DNA of 64,000 bases from Pyruvatibacter sp. (GTDB lineage: Bacteria; Pseudomonadota; Alphaproteobacteria; CGMCC-115125), in the NCBI RefSeq assembly GCF_040219635.1, contig NZ_JAVJSC010000003.1, positions 196,501 through 260,500 of the forward strand, read 5' to 3'. The position numbers and the translations under genes are program-made. Below are positions 53,471 through 62,514 of this stretch, piece by piece. Numbering within the stretch: the first letter of the stretch is position 1; the number at the start of each line of letters is the position of its first letter. The notes beneath the pieces were generated by a model, which saw only the letters and a program-made list of their open reading frames with translations, was not told the DNA's origin and did not search any database.

Positions 53471-54772
53471 TCAGTCAGGCATACGATGGGGGTCGGACGC
53501 CATAGCGTCTGCGGGTTCAAAGCTCATTTCCACCCCAAACTCCGGGTCGTAGACAAAGCTGAGTGGATAGTCCACCTGACGTTTGACCGAGAATACGGCG
53601 GCCTTCTCAATATAGTGCAAATAGGCCTCCTTGCCCTTCGGCAGCATATGCCGGCAGATAGACGCACTCACATAATACCGCCCCGCACCAAAGGCGGCTT
53701 TATCAATACTGTAAACGACACGCCCCTTGCCGTTTATGGGTTTTCCATCATTGATAAAAAACCCGTTCTGATACCCCTCAACACCCGTATGCGCCTGAAG
53801 CCGATCGCTGTCGATGCGGATCGAGCAGTAGTTTTTTTCGAACTCTGAGCATCCTTCAAACTCAACAGCAACTTTAATGGTTTCACCATTCACAATACCA
53901 GCTGTTGGAACGTTATTCCCGTCGAGGATTTGCACGCTGGTAATCCGGATATCACCAGTGGAAAGCTCATATTTTCCTGTCTCGACTACTTCACTTTCCT
54001 GTTTGCGAAGCTCCTCATTCGACTGAGTGTTGGCCTCTTTCTGGAGCCGCCAGATGTCAGCTATATAGCTCTTGCAAACAGGTTCCGCCTTTCCGATGGC
54101 CCGGACGGAGCCGTCATCAATCCAAATTGCCCTGTCACAGAGCTCCATCACCACACCTTCGGAATGGCTTACGAAAAGAACGGTGGAGCCGCTCTCGCAG
54201 ATTTCTCGCATGCGCCCGAGACACTTGGAAACAAAATAGGCGTCGCCCGCCGCCAACGCTTCATCAACAATAAAAATATCAGGCTCAACGCTCACAGCCG
54301 TTGCAAAAGTCAAGCGGGCCTGCATCCCACTCGAATACGTACCAAAGGGTTGATCAATGACGTCGCCAAGCTCGGAAAAATCAATAATCCAACCCGTCTT
54401 GGCGAGTGCCTCAGCTCGGGTCAACCCAAGACACATGCCGCCAAGCAGGATGTTCTCACGCCCCGAGTAAGCAGGGTTGAATCCTGTACCGAGCTCCAGA
54501 ATGGCCGATAGATCGCCGCGGATATCAACTTCCCCGGAAGATTTTTCGAGTGTGCCCGCAAGTATTTTCAGCAATGTGCTTTTGCCTGCACCATTGCGGC
54601 CAACAATGCCCACTACCTCACCGCGGGCAACCTCGAATGAGACATCACAAAGCGCAGTGTGAACGGAATGTCGCTGCCGGCCGGTAACAAGCTCCATGAG
54701 CATGTCGCCTGGCTTTGCGTATATCTTGTAGGCTTTGCTCAGCCCCTGCACCCGAACTGCAATATCATTCAT
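53471..54772 (-). CDS. wzt: Polysaccharide ABC exporter ATPase with glycan-binding tail (Wzt)
   Basis: A 433-residue ABC ATPase. Walker A GIVGRNGAGKST, signature YSSGMQARLTF, Walker B IFIVDEAL and the switch histidine in VLFVSHS define the nucleotide-binding domain (residues 1-235). Residues about 270-415 are a beta-sandwich typical of Wzt-C domains, which bind the finished chain end. It pairs with the permease upstream. ATG at 54772 is preferred; GTG at 54787 would directly follow the permease stop. Confidence 0.93.
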   Translation of the reverse strand: MNDIAVRVQGLSKAYKIYAKPGDMLMELVTGRQRHSVHTALCDVSFEVARGEVVGIVGRNGAGKSTLLKILAGTLEKSSGEVDIRGDLSAILELGTGFNPAYSGRENILLGGMCLGLTRAEALAKTGWIIDFSELGDVIDQPFGTYSSGMQARLTFATAVSVEPDIFIVDEALAAGDAYFVSKCLGRMREICESGSTVLFVSHSEGVVMELCDRAIWIDDGSVRAIGKAEPVCKSYIADIWRLQKEANTQSNEELRKQESEVVETGKYELSTGDIRITSVQILDGNNVPTAGIVNGETIKVAVEFEGCSEFEKNYCSIRIDSDRLQAHTGVEGYQNGFFINDGKPINGKGRVVYSIDKAAFGAGRYYVSASICRHMLPKGKEAYLHYIEKAAVFSVKRQVDYPLSFVYDPEFGVEMSFEPADAMASDPHRMPD

Positions 54773-54787
54773 TTTTATGTCCGGCAC

Positions 54788-55630
54788 CTATAGGTTGTCT
54801 CCGAAATGCGGCTTGAGGAATCTGAAGGTTCTTGCGCCAAGGGCAAAAACGAGCAGCCCCCCTAGAATAGAAACGACCCATGCCCATGGATGATCAATAC
54901 GTCCAAAATAAAGGGCATCCTGAAAGCACCAGATAATGTAGCTGAATGGATTCACGTACAAAACGGGCTCAAATACCTTCGGCACCCAAGCCGGCAGATA
55001 AATCACCGGAATAAGAAAAACGCCCGCAACAGCAAACACCTGAACCAGCTCTCGGATATCGCGCACGAACACGGTAAGTGACGCAAGAAAATATCCGATG
55101 CCCAAAGCCCAAAGCAGGTAGATACCTATCAGTACCGGCACCAAAGCATGTGTCCAGAACACCTGCCCCTGCAGCCCCCAGGTATAAGCAAAAAAACAAG
55201 CCATCATCACGAGCAGCGGTAACAGCGTAGAAATTGTGGACTTCGCAGGGAGCACTTCTATGGGAAACACAACCTGCTTAATCAGGCTTGAATTCGACGT
55301 CAGGCTGGAGGCGCTCTTTGAAAGCATCTGAACGATGGCAAGCCAGGGCGCCAGCCCGGCAAGAATATAGCTCGTATAATCGAGAGGCATTTCGCGCGTA
55401 CCACCGACCCGCGTTTCAAAAACCACTCCAAAAACAAAGACGTATATGAGCATCAAAAAAACCGGGTGTATGATGCTCCACACACCACCCATGACCTGCC
55501 CCGCGTGCTGATCAACAATCTCACGTCGGACCTGGTCAGCTAATAGTGCGCGGTGTTTGACCAGAACACCCATGACGTCACTGCCGACGGTTGCAAGCCG
55601 AACCGGGTTAAGGGCGCGAAACATACTCAC
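54788..55630 (-). CDS. wzm: Polysaccharide ABC exporter permease (Wzm)
   Basis: ABC-2 type integral membrane protein of 280 residues with six membrane helices and the REIVDQHAGQVMGGVWSIIHP segment typical of O-antigen and teichoic acid exporters. It carries the lipid-linked polysaccharide across the inner membrane with Wzt. The start is GTG at 55630 with an AAGAAGA site; ATG at 55624 is possible. It follows the second asnB by 26 bases. Confidence 0.94.
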   Translation of the reverse strand: MSMFRALNPVRLATVGSDVMGVLVKHRALLADQVRREIVDQHAGQVMGGVWSIIHPVFLMLIYVFVFGVVFETRVGGTREMPLDYTSYILAGLAPWLAIVQMLSKSASSLTSNSSLIKQVVFPIEVLPAKSTISTLLPLLVMMACFFAYTWGLQGQVFWTHALVPVLIGIYLLWALGIGYFLASLTVFVRDIRELVQVFAVAGVFLIPVIYLPAWVPKVFEPVLYVNPFSYIIWCFQDALYFGRIDHPWAWVVSILGGLLVFALGARTFRFLKPHFGDNL

Positions 55631-55656
55631 GAATAAAATCTTCTTTCAGAACGGCG

Positions 55657-57537
55657 CTACAGATATGCGCGGCAAAAATGTTCGACGTTCAACAAGGACC
55701 AAATCAGCAACCGCCGGTTTTGGCGACCATCGAGATGCTCCTGAACCAGTTCACGCGTAACGGATTGATCCATGTAATTCCAGATATGTGCATCATCTGA
55801 ACCAATAGTTTCGCGCACATAATCAATGCTCTCGCCTTTAAACCAGCTTGCATCTGGCGCAGAAAAGCCCTGTTTCTCGCGCTCAACGACCTCCTGCGGG
55901 ATATGCCTCGCCATTGCCTTGCGCAACAGCAATTTACCGTCGCGCGTTTTCTGAAAATAACGGGACGTTTTATCGCCCGGCTCATTCTCATTGATGGCTA
56001 CAACTTCATCCAGCTTGCCAAGTTTAAGTTTCATTGGCAGTCGCATTGCAAAATCCACCAAGTCGTTGTCGAGAAACGGCACGCGCGTTTCAAGCGAGTG
56101 GGCCATCGACAGCTTGTCCTCTACCGTCAGCAAACCGTGGAGGAATGTCTTGCTCTCCAAATACAAAGAGTGATTCACATAGTCTTCAGGTCGCGTAAGC
56201 GCAGGCGCATGATGGGCGAAGGTGTCGCGAAAAATATTCCGTGTCCAGACTTTATCGACTTTGTTCTTCACTGGCGCAAAAACACGCTGGATGTCACGGT
56301 TGGGAATTAATCGCTGCCAATAATGATAATACTTGTCGATGTAGTGTTCAAAATCGTCATTCACGACGGCCCGATAATACCTCCAGGGATAGCCGCCAAA
56401 AATCTCATCACCACCGGTTCCTGCCAGCACTACCTTATTGAACTTGGAAGCGAGCTTTGCGGCGTAGAAATTGGGGTAACTTTGGCCAACCCGCGGCTCC
56501 TCAAGGTGCCAGGCAAGATCAGGCAGACATCGCTCCATGTCACCCGCCTTGAGCACCACTTCATAATGCTCTGTTTTGAAGGCATAGGACATCCGTTCCG
56601 CCGCAGCACGTTCATCAAAATTCAATTCCATGCCCGAAGCTGAACTCAGATCAAATCCACATGTGAAAGTGCGCATACTATTCAGGTTGCGCGAGGCAAT
56701 TGCGGTGATCGATCCCGAATCCATTCCACCAGACAAGTACGCCGAAACGTCCACATCAGAAACCAATTGCCGCGTAACGGCTTGCTGCAATAAAAAGTCC
56801 AGCTCTTCCAGGTAATCTGCGTCCGAGCGCTGAATCTCAGGCTCTTGAAAATTAAAATCCCAGTAGCTGTATATATTGAGTGCAGCACCAGGCCCATCAC
56901 CCAGTTTTATTCTGGCCCAACTGCCAGCAGGCAAAATGGACACCCCGTCCAGCAGAGTCCGATCGGAAAACAAGTTCTGGAAGGTGAAGTACTCAAGCAG
57001 CGCCTCGCAATCCATTTTTGCTTCGAACTTACGGTGCGGAAGAAATGCCTTTTGCTCAGAAGCAAACAAGAACGCTCCCGCAACCGATGCATAATACAAT
57101 GGCTTAATGCCGTATCGGTCGCGCGCCAGAAGGAGTGTCTTTTCCTGCGCGTCCCACAAAGCAAAAGCAAACATGCCATTCATCCGGGGAAGCGCGTCAA
57201 CGCCCCACTCCATCAGCGAATGCAGCAATACTTCGGTATCGCACTGAGTATGAAAAACATGACCGTGCGCAGCCAAATCAGCCCGCAGCTCATTAAAATT
57301 ATAGATCTCACCGTTGTAGATAATTGTATAGCGGCCATCGGGACTTGCCATCGGCTGCTGGCCAGCTGGTGTTAGATCCAGAATAGCCAACCGTCTGTGA
57401 CCAAGACCCACCGGACCGTTAATCCAATGACCTTCACCGTCAGGCCCGCGATGCCGGATTATATCCGTCATTTCCTGCAACACCGTGGGGGAGACGGGCT
57501 CACCATCCAACTGAAGTACGCCAGCAAGGCCACACAT
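55657..57537 (-). CDS. asnB: Asparagine synthase-like amidotransferase (second copy)
   Basis: A 626-residue protein with N-terminal glutaminase (Cys2 in MCGLAGVLQLD, RHRGPDG, YNGEIYNF) and ATP-pyrophosphatase loop SGGMDSGS near residue 257. It differs clearly from the copy at 32,103, so the two are not a recent duplication. Lying directly upstream of wzm in the polysaccharide unit, it more likely amidates a sugar carboxyl group, or another acid, than makes asparagine, although housekeeping activity is possible. Confidence 0.92.
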   Translation of the reverse strand: MCGLAGVLQLDGEPVSPTVLQEMTDIIRHRGPDGEGHWINGPVGLGHRRLAILDLTPAGQQPMASPDGRYTIIYNGEIYNFNELRADLAAHGHVFHTQCDTEVLLHSLMEWGVDALPRMNGMFAFALWDAQEKTLLLARDRYGIKPLYYASVAGAFLFASEQKAFLPHRKFEAKMDCEALLEYFTFQNLFSDRTLLDGVSILPAGSWARIKLGDGPGAALNIYSYWDFNFQEPEIQRSDADYLEELDFLLQQAVTRQLVSDVDVSAYLSGGMDSGSITAIASRNLNSMRTFTCGFDLSSASGMELNFDERAAAERMSYAFKTEHYEVVLKAGDMERCLPDLAWHLEEPRVGQSYPNFYAAKLASKFNKVVLAGTGGDEIFGGYPWRYYRAVVNDDFEHYIDKYYHYWQRLIPNRDIQRVFAPVKNKVDKVWTRNIFRDTFAHHAPALTRPEDYVNHSLYLESKTFLHGLLTVEDKLSMAHSLETRVPFLDNDLVDFAMRLPMKLKLGKLDEVVAINENEPGDKTSRYFQKTRDGKLLLRKAMARHIPQEVVEREKQGFSAPDASWFKGESIDYVRETIGSDDAHIWNYMDQSVTRELVQEHLDGRQNRRLLIWSLLNVEHFCRAYL

Positions 57538-57606
57538 ATGTTCTACGATCCAGTTTTATGCCCGCTCAACTGCATCCATATCTGGAAAGTGCAGCATTGA
57601 GAGATT

Positions 57607-58602
57607 CTAATCACGCAGCTTGGCGCGACGCGTGGCGACACCAGCCTTATGGCTTGCCCGCCAGTCAATCAATTCGCGAAGCCCTTGTTCCAGATCAATT
57701 TTGGCCTCAAAACCGATTTCATCCTTTGCGCGTTCCGGTGACCCAATACGGTTCCGTACCAGTGTAGCCTGGCTGCGCTCCTTGTACTGAATAGGCTGAT
57801 TACAACCAGTAAGGGACACAAGTTTTTCGGCAAGCTCTTTGAGAGACGTGCGCTTGCCCGTGCCCACATTGTAGTATCGGCCTACTGTCTCAGCCTTCAT
57901 CGCACAGATATTGGCCAGTCCGCAGTCAAGGACAGAAACAAAGTCGAAAGCTTCGGAGCCATCACCCATGATGGTTGGACCCTCACCGCTATCAATCGCG
58001 TCAAGCATTTTCATAATGACGGCGATGTATGCGCCCTGATAATCCTGCCGCGGACCGTAAACATTCATATACCGCAGCCCGACGACTGGCAGGTCATACC
58101 GGTGGTGGAAGGCTGTTGCCATCGCTTCCCCGGCAATCTTTGTGGCACCATAGAAGTTCTTGTTATTGAACGGGTGATCTTCCGTCATCGGCTCCTCGAC
58201 CGCATCGCCATAAACCGAGGCTGATGAGGAATAGACAAGCCGGCCAACATTATGATCCCGACAGGCCTCAAGCACATTGAAAGTGCCCTGAATGTTCACA
58301 TCGAACGCAGCGCGCGGAAACTCGTGGCACTGCAAGAGCCAAAGAGCCGCAAAGTGAAAAACGCCATCGGCACCTTTCACCGCAGCATTCAGAACCTCAG
58401 ACTGGCATATGTCACCGCCCGCATCAAAAATGCGCACGCGCGGATCATTCAGAACATTCTCAAGGTTCTCAGTCGTGCCGCGCGCGAAGTTGTCATAGAT
58501 CACTATCTCGCCCACGTCCTGCTGGGCCAACTGATCCACCGTATGCGAGCCGATCAACCCCGCGCCGCCAATCACAACAAACTTCTTACCGCGAATGTCC
58601 AA
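57607..58602 (-). CDS. UDP-glucose 4-epimerase-like SDR
   Basis: Extended SDR of 331 residues. The NAD motif is VIGGAGLIGSHTVDQL and the catalytic residues are in YSSSASVYG and YGATK. The segment RYMNVYGPRQDYQGAYIAVIMKML fits nucleotide-sugar 4-epimerases. The specific sugar is unknown. The start is TTG at 58602 with a GGGGG site 6 bases upstream. The frame continues upstream without a better start. It is the first gene of the minus-strand unit. Confidence 0.88.
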   Translation of the reverse strand: MDIRGKKFVVIGGAGLIGSHTVDQLAQQDVGEIVIYDNFARGTTENLENVLNDPRVRIFDAGGDICQSEVLNAAVKGADGVFHFAALWLLQCHEFPRAAFDVNIQGTFNVLEACRDHNVGRLVYSSSASVYGDAVEEPMTEDHPFNNKNFYGATKIAGEAMATAFHHRYDLPVVGLRYMNVYGPRQDYQGAYIAVIMKMLDAIDSGEGPTIMGDGSEAFDFVSVLDCGLANICAMKAETVGRYYNVGTGKRTSLKELAEKLVSLTGCNQPIQYKERSQATLVRNRIGSPERAKDEIGFEAKIDLEQGLRELIDWRASHKAGVATRRAKLRD

Positions 58603-59387
58603 GATAGCCCCCAGCTCATGTTTAAATTTCCCGCCGAATGCGAGCGATAAATAAACCGTTTTCAGATCAGCCCAAAGAAGACCGGACCCGTGGAATAACT
58701 GTTCACACTGCCTCGAAAAGACTTCTTTTCAGGCCGTTAGCAGCAAATGACCCACGCACTTCCCATCCAGCTCCAATTTCGTCGGTTGTTTGCAGGACAA
58801 TCAGGATTCAGTCAACCAGACTAACCTGTGTCCCGTCGGCGCCGCGGCTTTTTGGAATATCGCCCTGTAGTAGCCCATGCCATGATGCTTGGCGAGCCGC
58901 CCGAGTGTATCCTCCCAATCGCAGGATACCTATGATCATAGTTGTTTAGCCCACTGACATGAGGATGCCACAGTATCTGCCATCAGCACTTGGCACGCGC
59001 AACACTAATACTGGAGAGGGTTGGAAATATTGCCTCGTTCGACGCATAAAGCATTGGGTGGCAAGCCATAAATGTAGTCCCGCAAGATTCTGGATTGACA
59101 GGGCTCAGAGCCTGGCAAGGCATGTATTTCACACCCGTGTTGAGCGCAGACTTGTCGAGTGGGCTTGACTGACATTCACACCGTCGCCATTGCAATTCTA
59201 TAGGCTGACCGTCATCAAGATGAATTACCCATACCGTTTTTATAAGTATATTTTGCCCGGTAATATTCCTAACCCATCAATTGGCCCATACAACGAATTG
59301 AAAAGCACCTGAAAAATATGCTCGGAAGATGATGCGTTACGCAGGCATTATGCATTTTTCGGACAATCCAACCTGAGGAACCAGACG
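58603..59387. other. 785-base divergent intergenic region
   Basis: Separates the first gene of the long minus-strand unit from the plus-strand rfbF operon, so promoters for both units should lie here. AT content rises near 59,215-59,300, just before rfbF, where a promoter is plausible. No intact gene was found. The left part holds protein-like fragments, described as a possible pseudogene. Confidence 0.55.
58703..58929 (-). pseudogene. Possible gene remnant between the minus-strand unit and rfbF
   Basis: On the minus strand, codons from 58929 to 58801 read a protein-like segment (DWEDTLGRLAKHHGMGYYRA onward to RLVWLTES) that ends in a stop. In another frame, 58807 to 58703 reads ILIVLQTTDEIGAGWEVRGS and ends at SLFEAV. 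The two could be one sequence broken by a frameshift, with an upstream stop at 58930-58932 and no start codon. The protein family is not recognised. Chance open frames cannot be excluded. Confidence 0.35.
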
Positions 59388-60191
59388 TTGAAAGCCGTAA
59401 TACTGGCCGGTGGCTTGGGAAGCCGATTGAGTGAAGAGACAACGCTGCGTCCAAAGCCAATGGTAGAGATCGGTGGCAGGCCTATTCTCTGGCATATAAT
59501 GAAAATCTATGACGCCCACGGTATCACTGATTTCATCATCTGCCTTGGCTACAAGGGATATGTCATCAAAGAGTATTTTGCGAACTACTTCCTACACCAC
59601 GCGGACGTCTCAATTGATCTTGCCGCCAACACGCTTGATTTTCATCGCGGCAAGGCCGAACCGTGGAAAATCACCCTTGTCGATACCGGCATAAACACCA
59701 TGACCGGCGGTCGCATCCGGCGCATCAAGCCCTACCTCAACCAAAATGAGCCGTTTTGTCTGACCTATGGTGACGGTGTAGGTGACGTGGATATAACTGC
59801 GTCCATTGCCTTCCATAAGGCGCAAAAGGCACAGGCAACTATGACAGTGGTCGCGCCGCCGGGGCGCTTTGGCGCGACCGTGCTCGACAACAACAGGGTT
59901 ATTGCATTCGAGGAAAAACCCAGCGGCGACGGCCAACGCATCAACGCGGGCTTTTTCATCTGCGAGCCAGGTGTTGTGGACTACATTGCAGGCGACGACA
60001 CGGTTTGGGAACAGGAGCCCCTACACACCATGGCCGCCAATGGCGTACTGGCATCGTGGCGCCACGACGGTTTCTGGCAGCCTATGGACACACTGCGTGA
60101 GAAACAACTGCTGGACCGGCTAATCGACAACAGCGAGGCCCCCTGGCTGGGCGGCATGCCCAACAAAGGCGAGGAAGCCAGTTCAAAGTGA
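59388..60191 (+). CDS. rfbF: Glucose-1-phosphate cytidylyltransferase
   Basis: Makes CDP-glucose from CTP and glucose-1-phosphate, the entry to CDP-deoxyhexoses. It has 267 residues. The nucleotidyltransferase start ILAGGLGSRLSEETTLRPKP, the metal-binding YGDGVGDVD and the FWQPMDTLREKQLLD segment are specific for the RfbF/DdhA family. The start is TTG at 59388 with a GAGGA site 8 bases upstream. The stop overlaps rfbG by 4 bases. Confidence 0.95.
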   Translation: MKAVILAGGLGSRLSEETTLRPKPMVEIGGRPILWHIMKIYDAHGITDFIICLGYKGYVIKEYFANYFLHHADVSIDLAANTLDFHRGKAEPWKITLVDTGINTMTGGRIRRIKPYLNQNEPFCLTYGDGVGDVDITASIAFHKAQKAQATMTVVAPPGRFGATVLDNNRVIAFEEKPSGDGQRINAGFFICEPGVVDYIAGDDTVWEQEPLHTMAANGVLASWRHDGFWQPMDTLREKQLLDRLIDNSEAPWLGGMPNKGEEASSK

Positions 60192-61273
60192 CAGCGCCTG
60201 ACAAACGATTTTGGCACGGCCGCAGGGTTCTGGTCACCGGGCATACCGGCTTCAAGGGAAGCTGGCTTGCGTGCTGGCTCATACGCATGGGAGCCCACGT
60301 GAGTGGCCTTGCGTTGCCGGCAGATGCATCTGCGAACCTATATAAACTACTGAACCTTACCTACGACAACGAGTTTCTGATCGACCTGCGCGATGCTGCG
60401 GCAACGCGACACGCTGTTGATGTCGTCAAACCACAAATCGTCTTGCATCTTGCCGCCCAGGCCCTGGTCAGACGAAGCTATGTTGACCCGGTGGAAAGCA
60501 TTGCCACAAATGTTCTGGGTACCGCCCATCTGCTTGACGCCTTGCGCAACCAGGATGGTGTTGAAGCGATTGTCGTCGCCACAAGCGACAAGGCCTATGC
60601 CAACCCTGCATATGACGCTGCAACCGTCCAACGTCCTTTCATAGAGAGTGACCCGCTGGGCGGGCGCGATCCCTACAGCGCCTCTAAAGGCGCTCAGGAA
60701 ATTGTGGCGCGCAGTTTCGCACAGAGCTTTTTCAAAGCTCGTGGTGTTCCGCTCGCGACAGCCCGCGCTGGAAATGTCATCGGCGGAGGAGATTGGGCGG
60801 AAGACCGTCTGATGACCGATGTGATCAGATCTTTGACTCACGGCCAGCCTGTCACGCTCCGTAATCCCAACGCGACCAGGCCATGGCAGCATGTGATGGA
60901 GCCGGTAGCAGGGTATCTCCTCTACGCAGAGGCTTTGACGACACGCAAAGACTGCACGCGCGCTCTCAACTTTGGGCCTGGCACAGCCCACAGTGTTGCC
61001 GAAGTCGTGGACCTTGCCATAGCCGACTGGCCTGGCGCGCCAGGCTGGAAAATGGCTGACGGACCAAATACCGAAGCGATGCCGGAAGCAGCGACCCTGG
61101 CGCTTGATGCCAGCCTCGCGGCGACGACCCTTGGCTGGCGCCCTGTTCTCGACCTGACGACGACGGTCAAATGGGTTACAGACTGGCATCGCGCGCATCT
61201 GGCGGGAAATGACATGCAAACCACAACCCGCCGACAGATCGATGCCTATGAGGAACTGATTACCGCACCATGA
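60188..61273 (+). CDS. rfbG: CDP-glucose 4,6-dehydratase
   Basis: Converts CDP-glucose to CDP-4-keto-6-deoxyglucose with bound NAD. It is 361 residues. NAD motif TGHTGFKGSWLACWL, VATSDKAY and YSASKGAQE define the DdhB/RfbG family of extended SDRs. The start is GTG overlapping the rfbF stop, and its own stop overlaps the methyltransferase gene. The product is the substrate for the downstream genes. Confidence 0.95.
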   Translation: MTAPDKRFWHGRRVLVTGHTGFKGSWLACWLIRMGAHVSGLALPADASANLYKLLNLTYDNEFLIDLRDAAATRHAVDVVKPQIVLHLAAQALVRRSYVDPVESIATNVLGTAHLLDALRNQDGVEAIVVATSDKAYANPAYDAATVQRPFIESDPLGGRDPYSASKGAQEIVARSFAQSFFKARGVPLATARAGNVIGGGDWAEDRLMTDVIRSLTHGQPVTLRNPNATRPWQHVMEPVAGYLLYAEALTTRKDCTRALNFGPGTAHSVAEVVDLAIADWPGAPGWKMADGPNTEAMPEAATLALDASLAATTLGWRPVLDLTTTVKWVTDWHRAHLAGNDMQTTTRRQIDAYEELITAP

Positions 61274-62514
61274 TCGCTGACCGCCAAAACCCAACCTGCC
61301 GCTCATGCCGCGCCGCTTTGACCCGCACGCTGGTTGATCTTGGCACAACTCCTTTGGCCAATTCCTACGTCAAGGTACACGACGCAGCCTGTGACGAGGC
61401 AAAATATCCGCTCCACGCCCGTGTGTGCGATGTCTGCTATCTCGTTCAGGTTGATGACGTCGTGCCACCGGAAGCAATCTTCCGGGACTACGCTTACTTT
61501 TCCAGTTTTTCCGAAAGCTGGGTCGCTCATGCTGCAGCTTACGCGACAACCGCTACCGCCAGATTATCATTGGACAGCTCGAGCCTTGTCGCGGAGGTCG
61601 CATCTAACGATGGCTACTTGTTGCAGCACTTCGTAAAAGCAGGCATCCCTGTTCTGGGGGTTGATCCCGCGCTTGACGCAGCGAAGGCAGCACGCGCCCG
61701 TGGCGTACGCACCACAACAGTATTCTTTGGACACGAGACCGCCATATCACTGCGGGCTGAGTTCGGCCCAGCAGACCTGATTGCTGCAAACAACGTTCTT
61801 GCACATGTGCCGGACATAAACGATTTTGTCTGCGGTTTTGCCGATCTTCTGGCCCCCGGTGGCGTCGCAACGTTCGAGTTTCCCCACCTTCTTAATCTCC
61901 TGCGATTAGTCCAGTTTGATACGATCTACCATGAGCATTTTTCGTATCTGTCGCTGTTTGCCGTGGAAGCATGCTTTGCGCGCGCGGGCTTGCGTGTCTT
62001 TGATGTAGAAGAACTTCCAACGCACGGCGGCAGCCTACGTGTGTGGGCATGCCATCAATCAGACCCCCGTGCGGACGAACCAGGCGTGAACCGCGTGCGC
62101 GAGGCTGAAAGAAGCTTCGGCATAGCCTCCCCCAAGGCATACGAAGGCTTCCCCGTTAAAGTCGATGCCATCCGGGACGGGCTGCTTGAGTTTCTTACGC
62201 AGGCAAAGTCTGCGGGCAAATCAGTGGCCGCATATGGAGCCGCAGCGAAGGGCAACACACTGCTGAACTACGCAGGTGTTACGGCAAACGATATTTTGTT
62301 TGTGGCTGATGCAAATCCTGCAAAGCAAAACACACTGCTGCCCGGCAGCCACATACCGGTCAAGGCACCGGCAACAATTGCGGTTACCCGCCCGGACTAT
62401 CTGCTGATCCTGCCCTGGAACATCAAAGACGAAATAGTCCGCGAGACGTCTGAAATCACACAATGGGGCGGCAAGCATGTTGTTGCAGCGCCCACCCTGA
62501 AGGTGCTGTCTTGA
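61270..62514 (+). CDS. Sugar C-methyltransferase (NovU/TylC3-like)
   Basis: A 414-residue three-domain methyltransferase. The N-terminal zinc site has CRSC near residues 10-13 and CDVC near 55-58. The SAM-binding domain has VAEVASNDGYLLQHF, and the YHEHFSYLSLFAVE stretch and the C-terminal GAAAKGNTLLNYAG are typical. Such enzymes methylate a carbon (C3 or C5) of a 4-keto-6-deoxy nucleotide sugar. Placed between rfbG and an epimerase, it should make a methyl-branched CDP-sugar. It is coupled to both neighbours by 4-base overlaps. Confidence 0.9.
   Translation: MIADRQNPTCRSCRAALTRTLVDLGTTPLANSYVKVHDAACDEAKYPLHARVCDVCYLVQVDDVVPPEAIFRDYAYFSSFSESWVAHAAAYATTATARLSLDSSSLVAEVASNDGYLLQHFVKAGIPVLGVDPALDAAKAARARGVRTTTVFFGHETAISLRAEFGPADLIAANNVLAHVPDINDFVCGFADLLAPGGVATFEFPHLLNLLRLVQFDTIYHEHFSYLSLFAVEACFARAGLRVFDVEELPTHGGSLRVWACHQSDPRADEPGVNRVREAERSFGIASPKAYEGFPVKVDAIRDGLLEFLTQAKSAGKSVAAYGAAAKGNTLLNYAGVTANDILFVADANPAKQNTLLPGSHIPVKAPATIAVTRPDYLLILPWNIKDEIVRETSEITQWGGKHVVAAPTLKVLS

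Noticed and set aside
58638..58949. Plus-strand open frame of 103 codons in the 785-base gap
   Set aside because: Composition rich in Arg, Ser, Pro and Cys with no recognisable motif. The minus-strand fragments at the same place look more protein-like.
58603..59387. tRNA or small RNA gene in the large gap
   Set aside because: No T-arm consensus, CCA end or strong terminator hairpin was seen.
60347..61348. Minus-strand open frame of 333 codons opposite rfbG
   Set aside because: Shadow of rfbG, with no ribosome site or protein motif.
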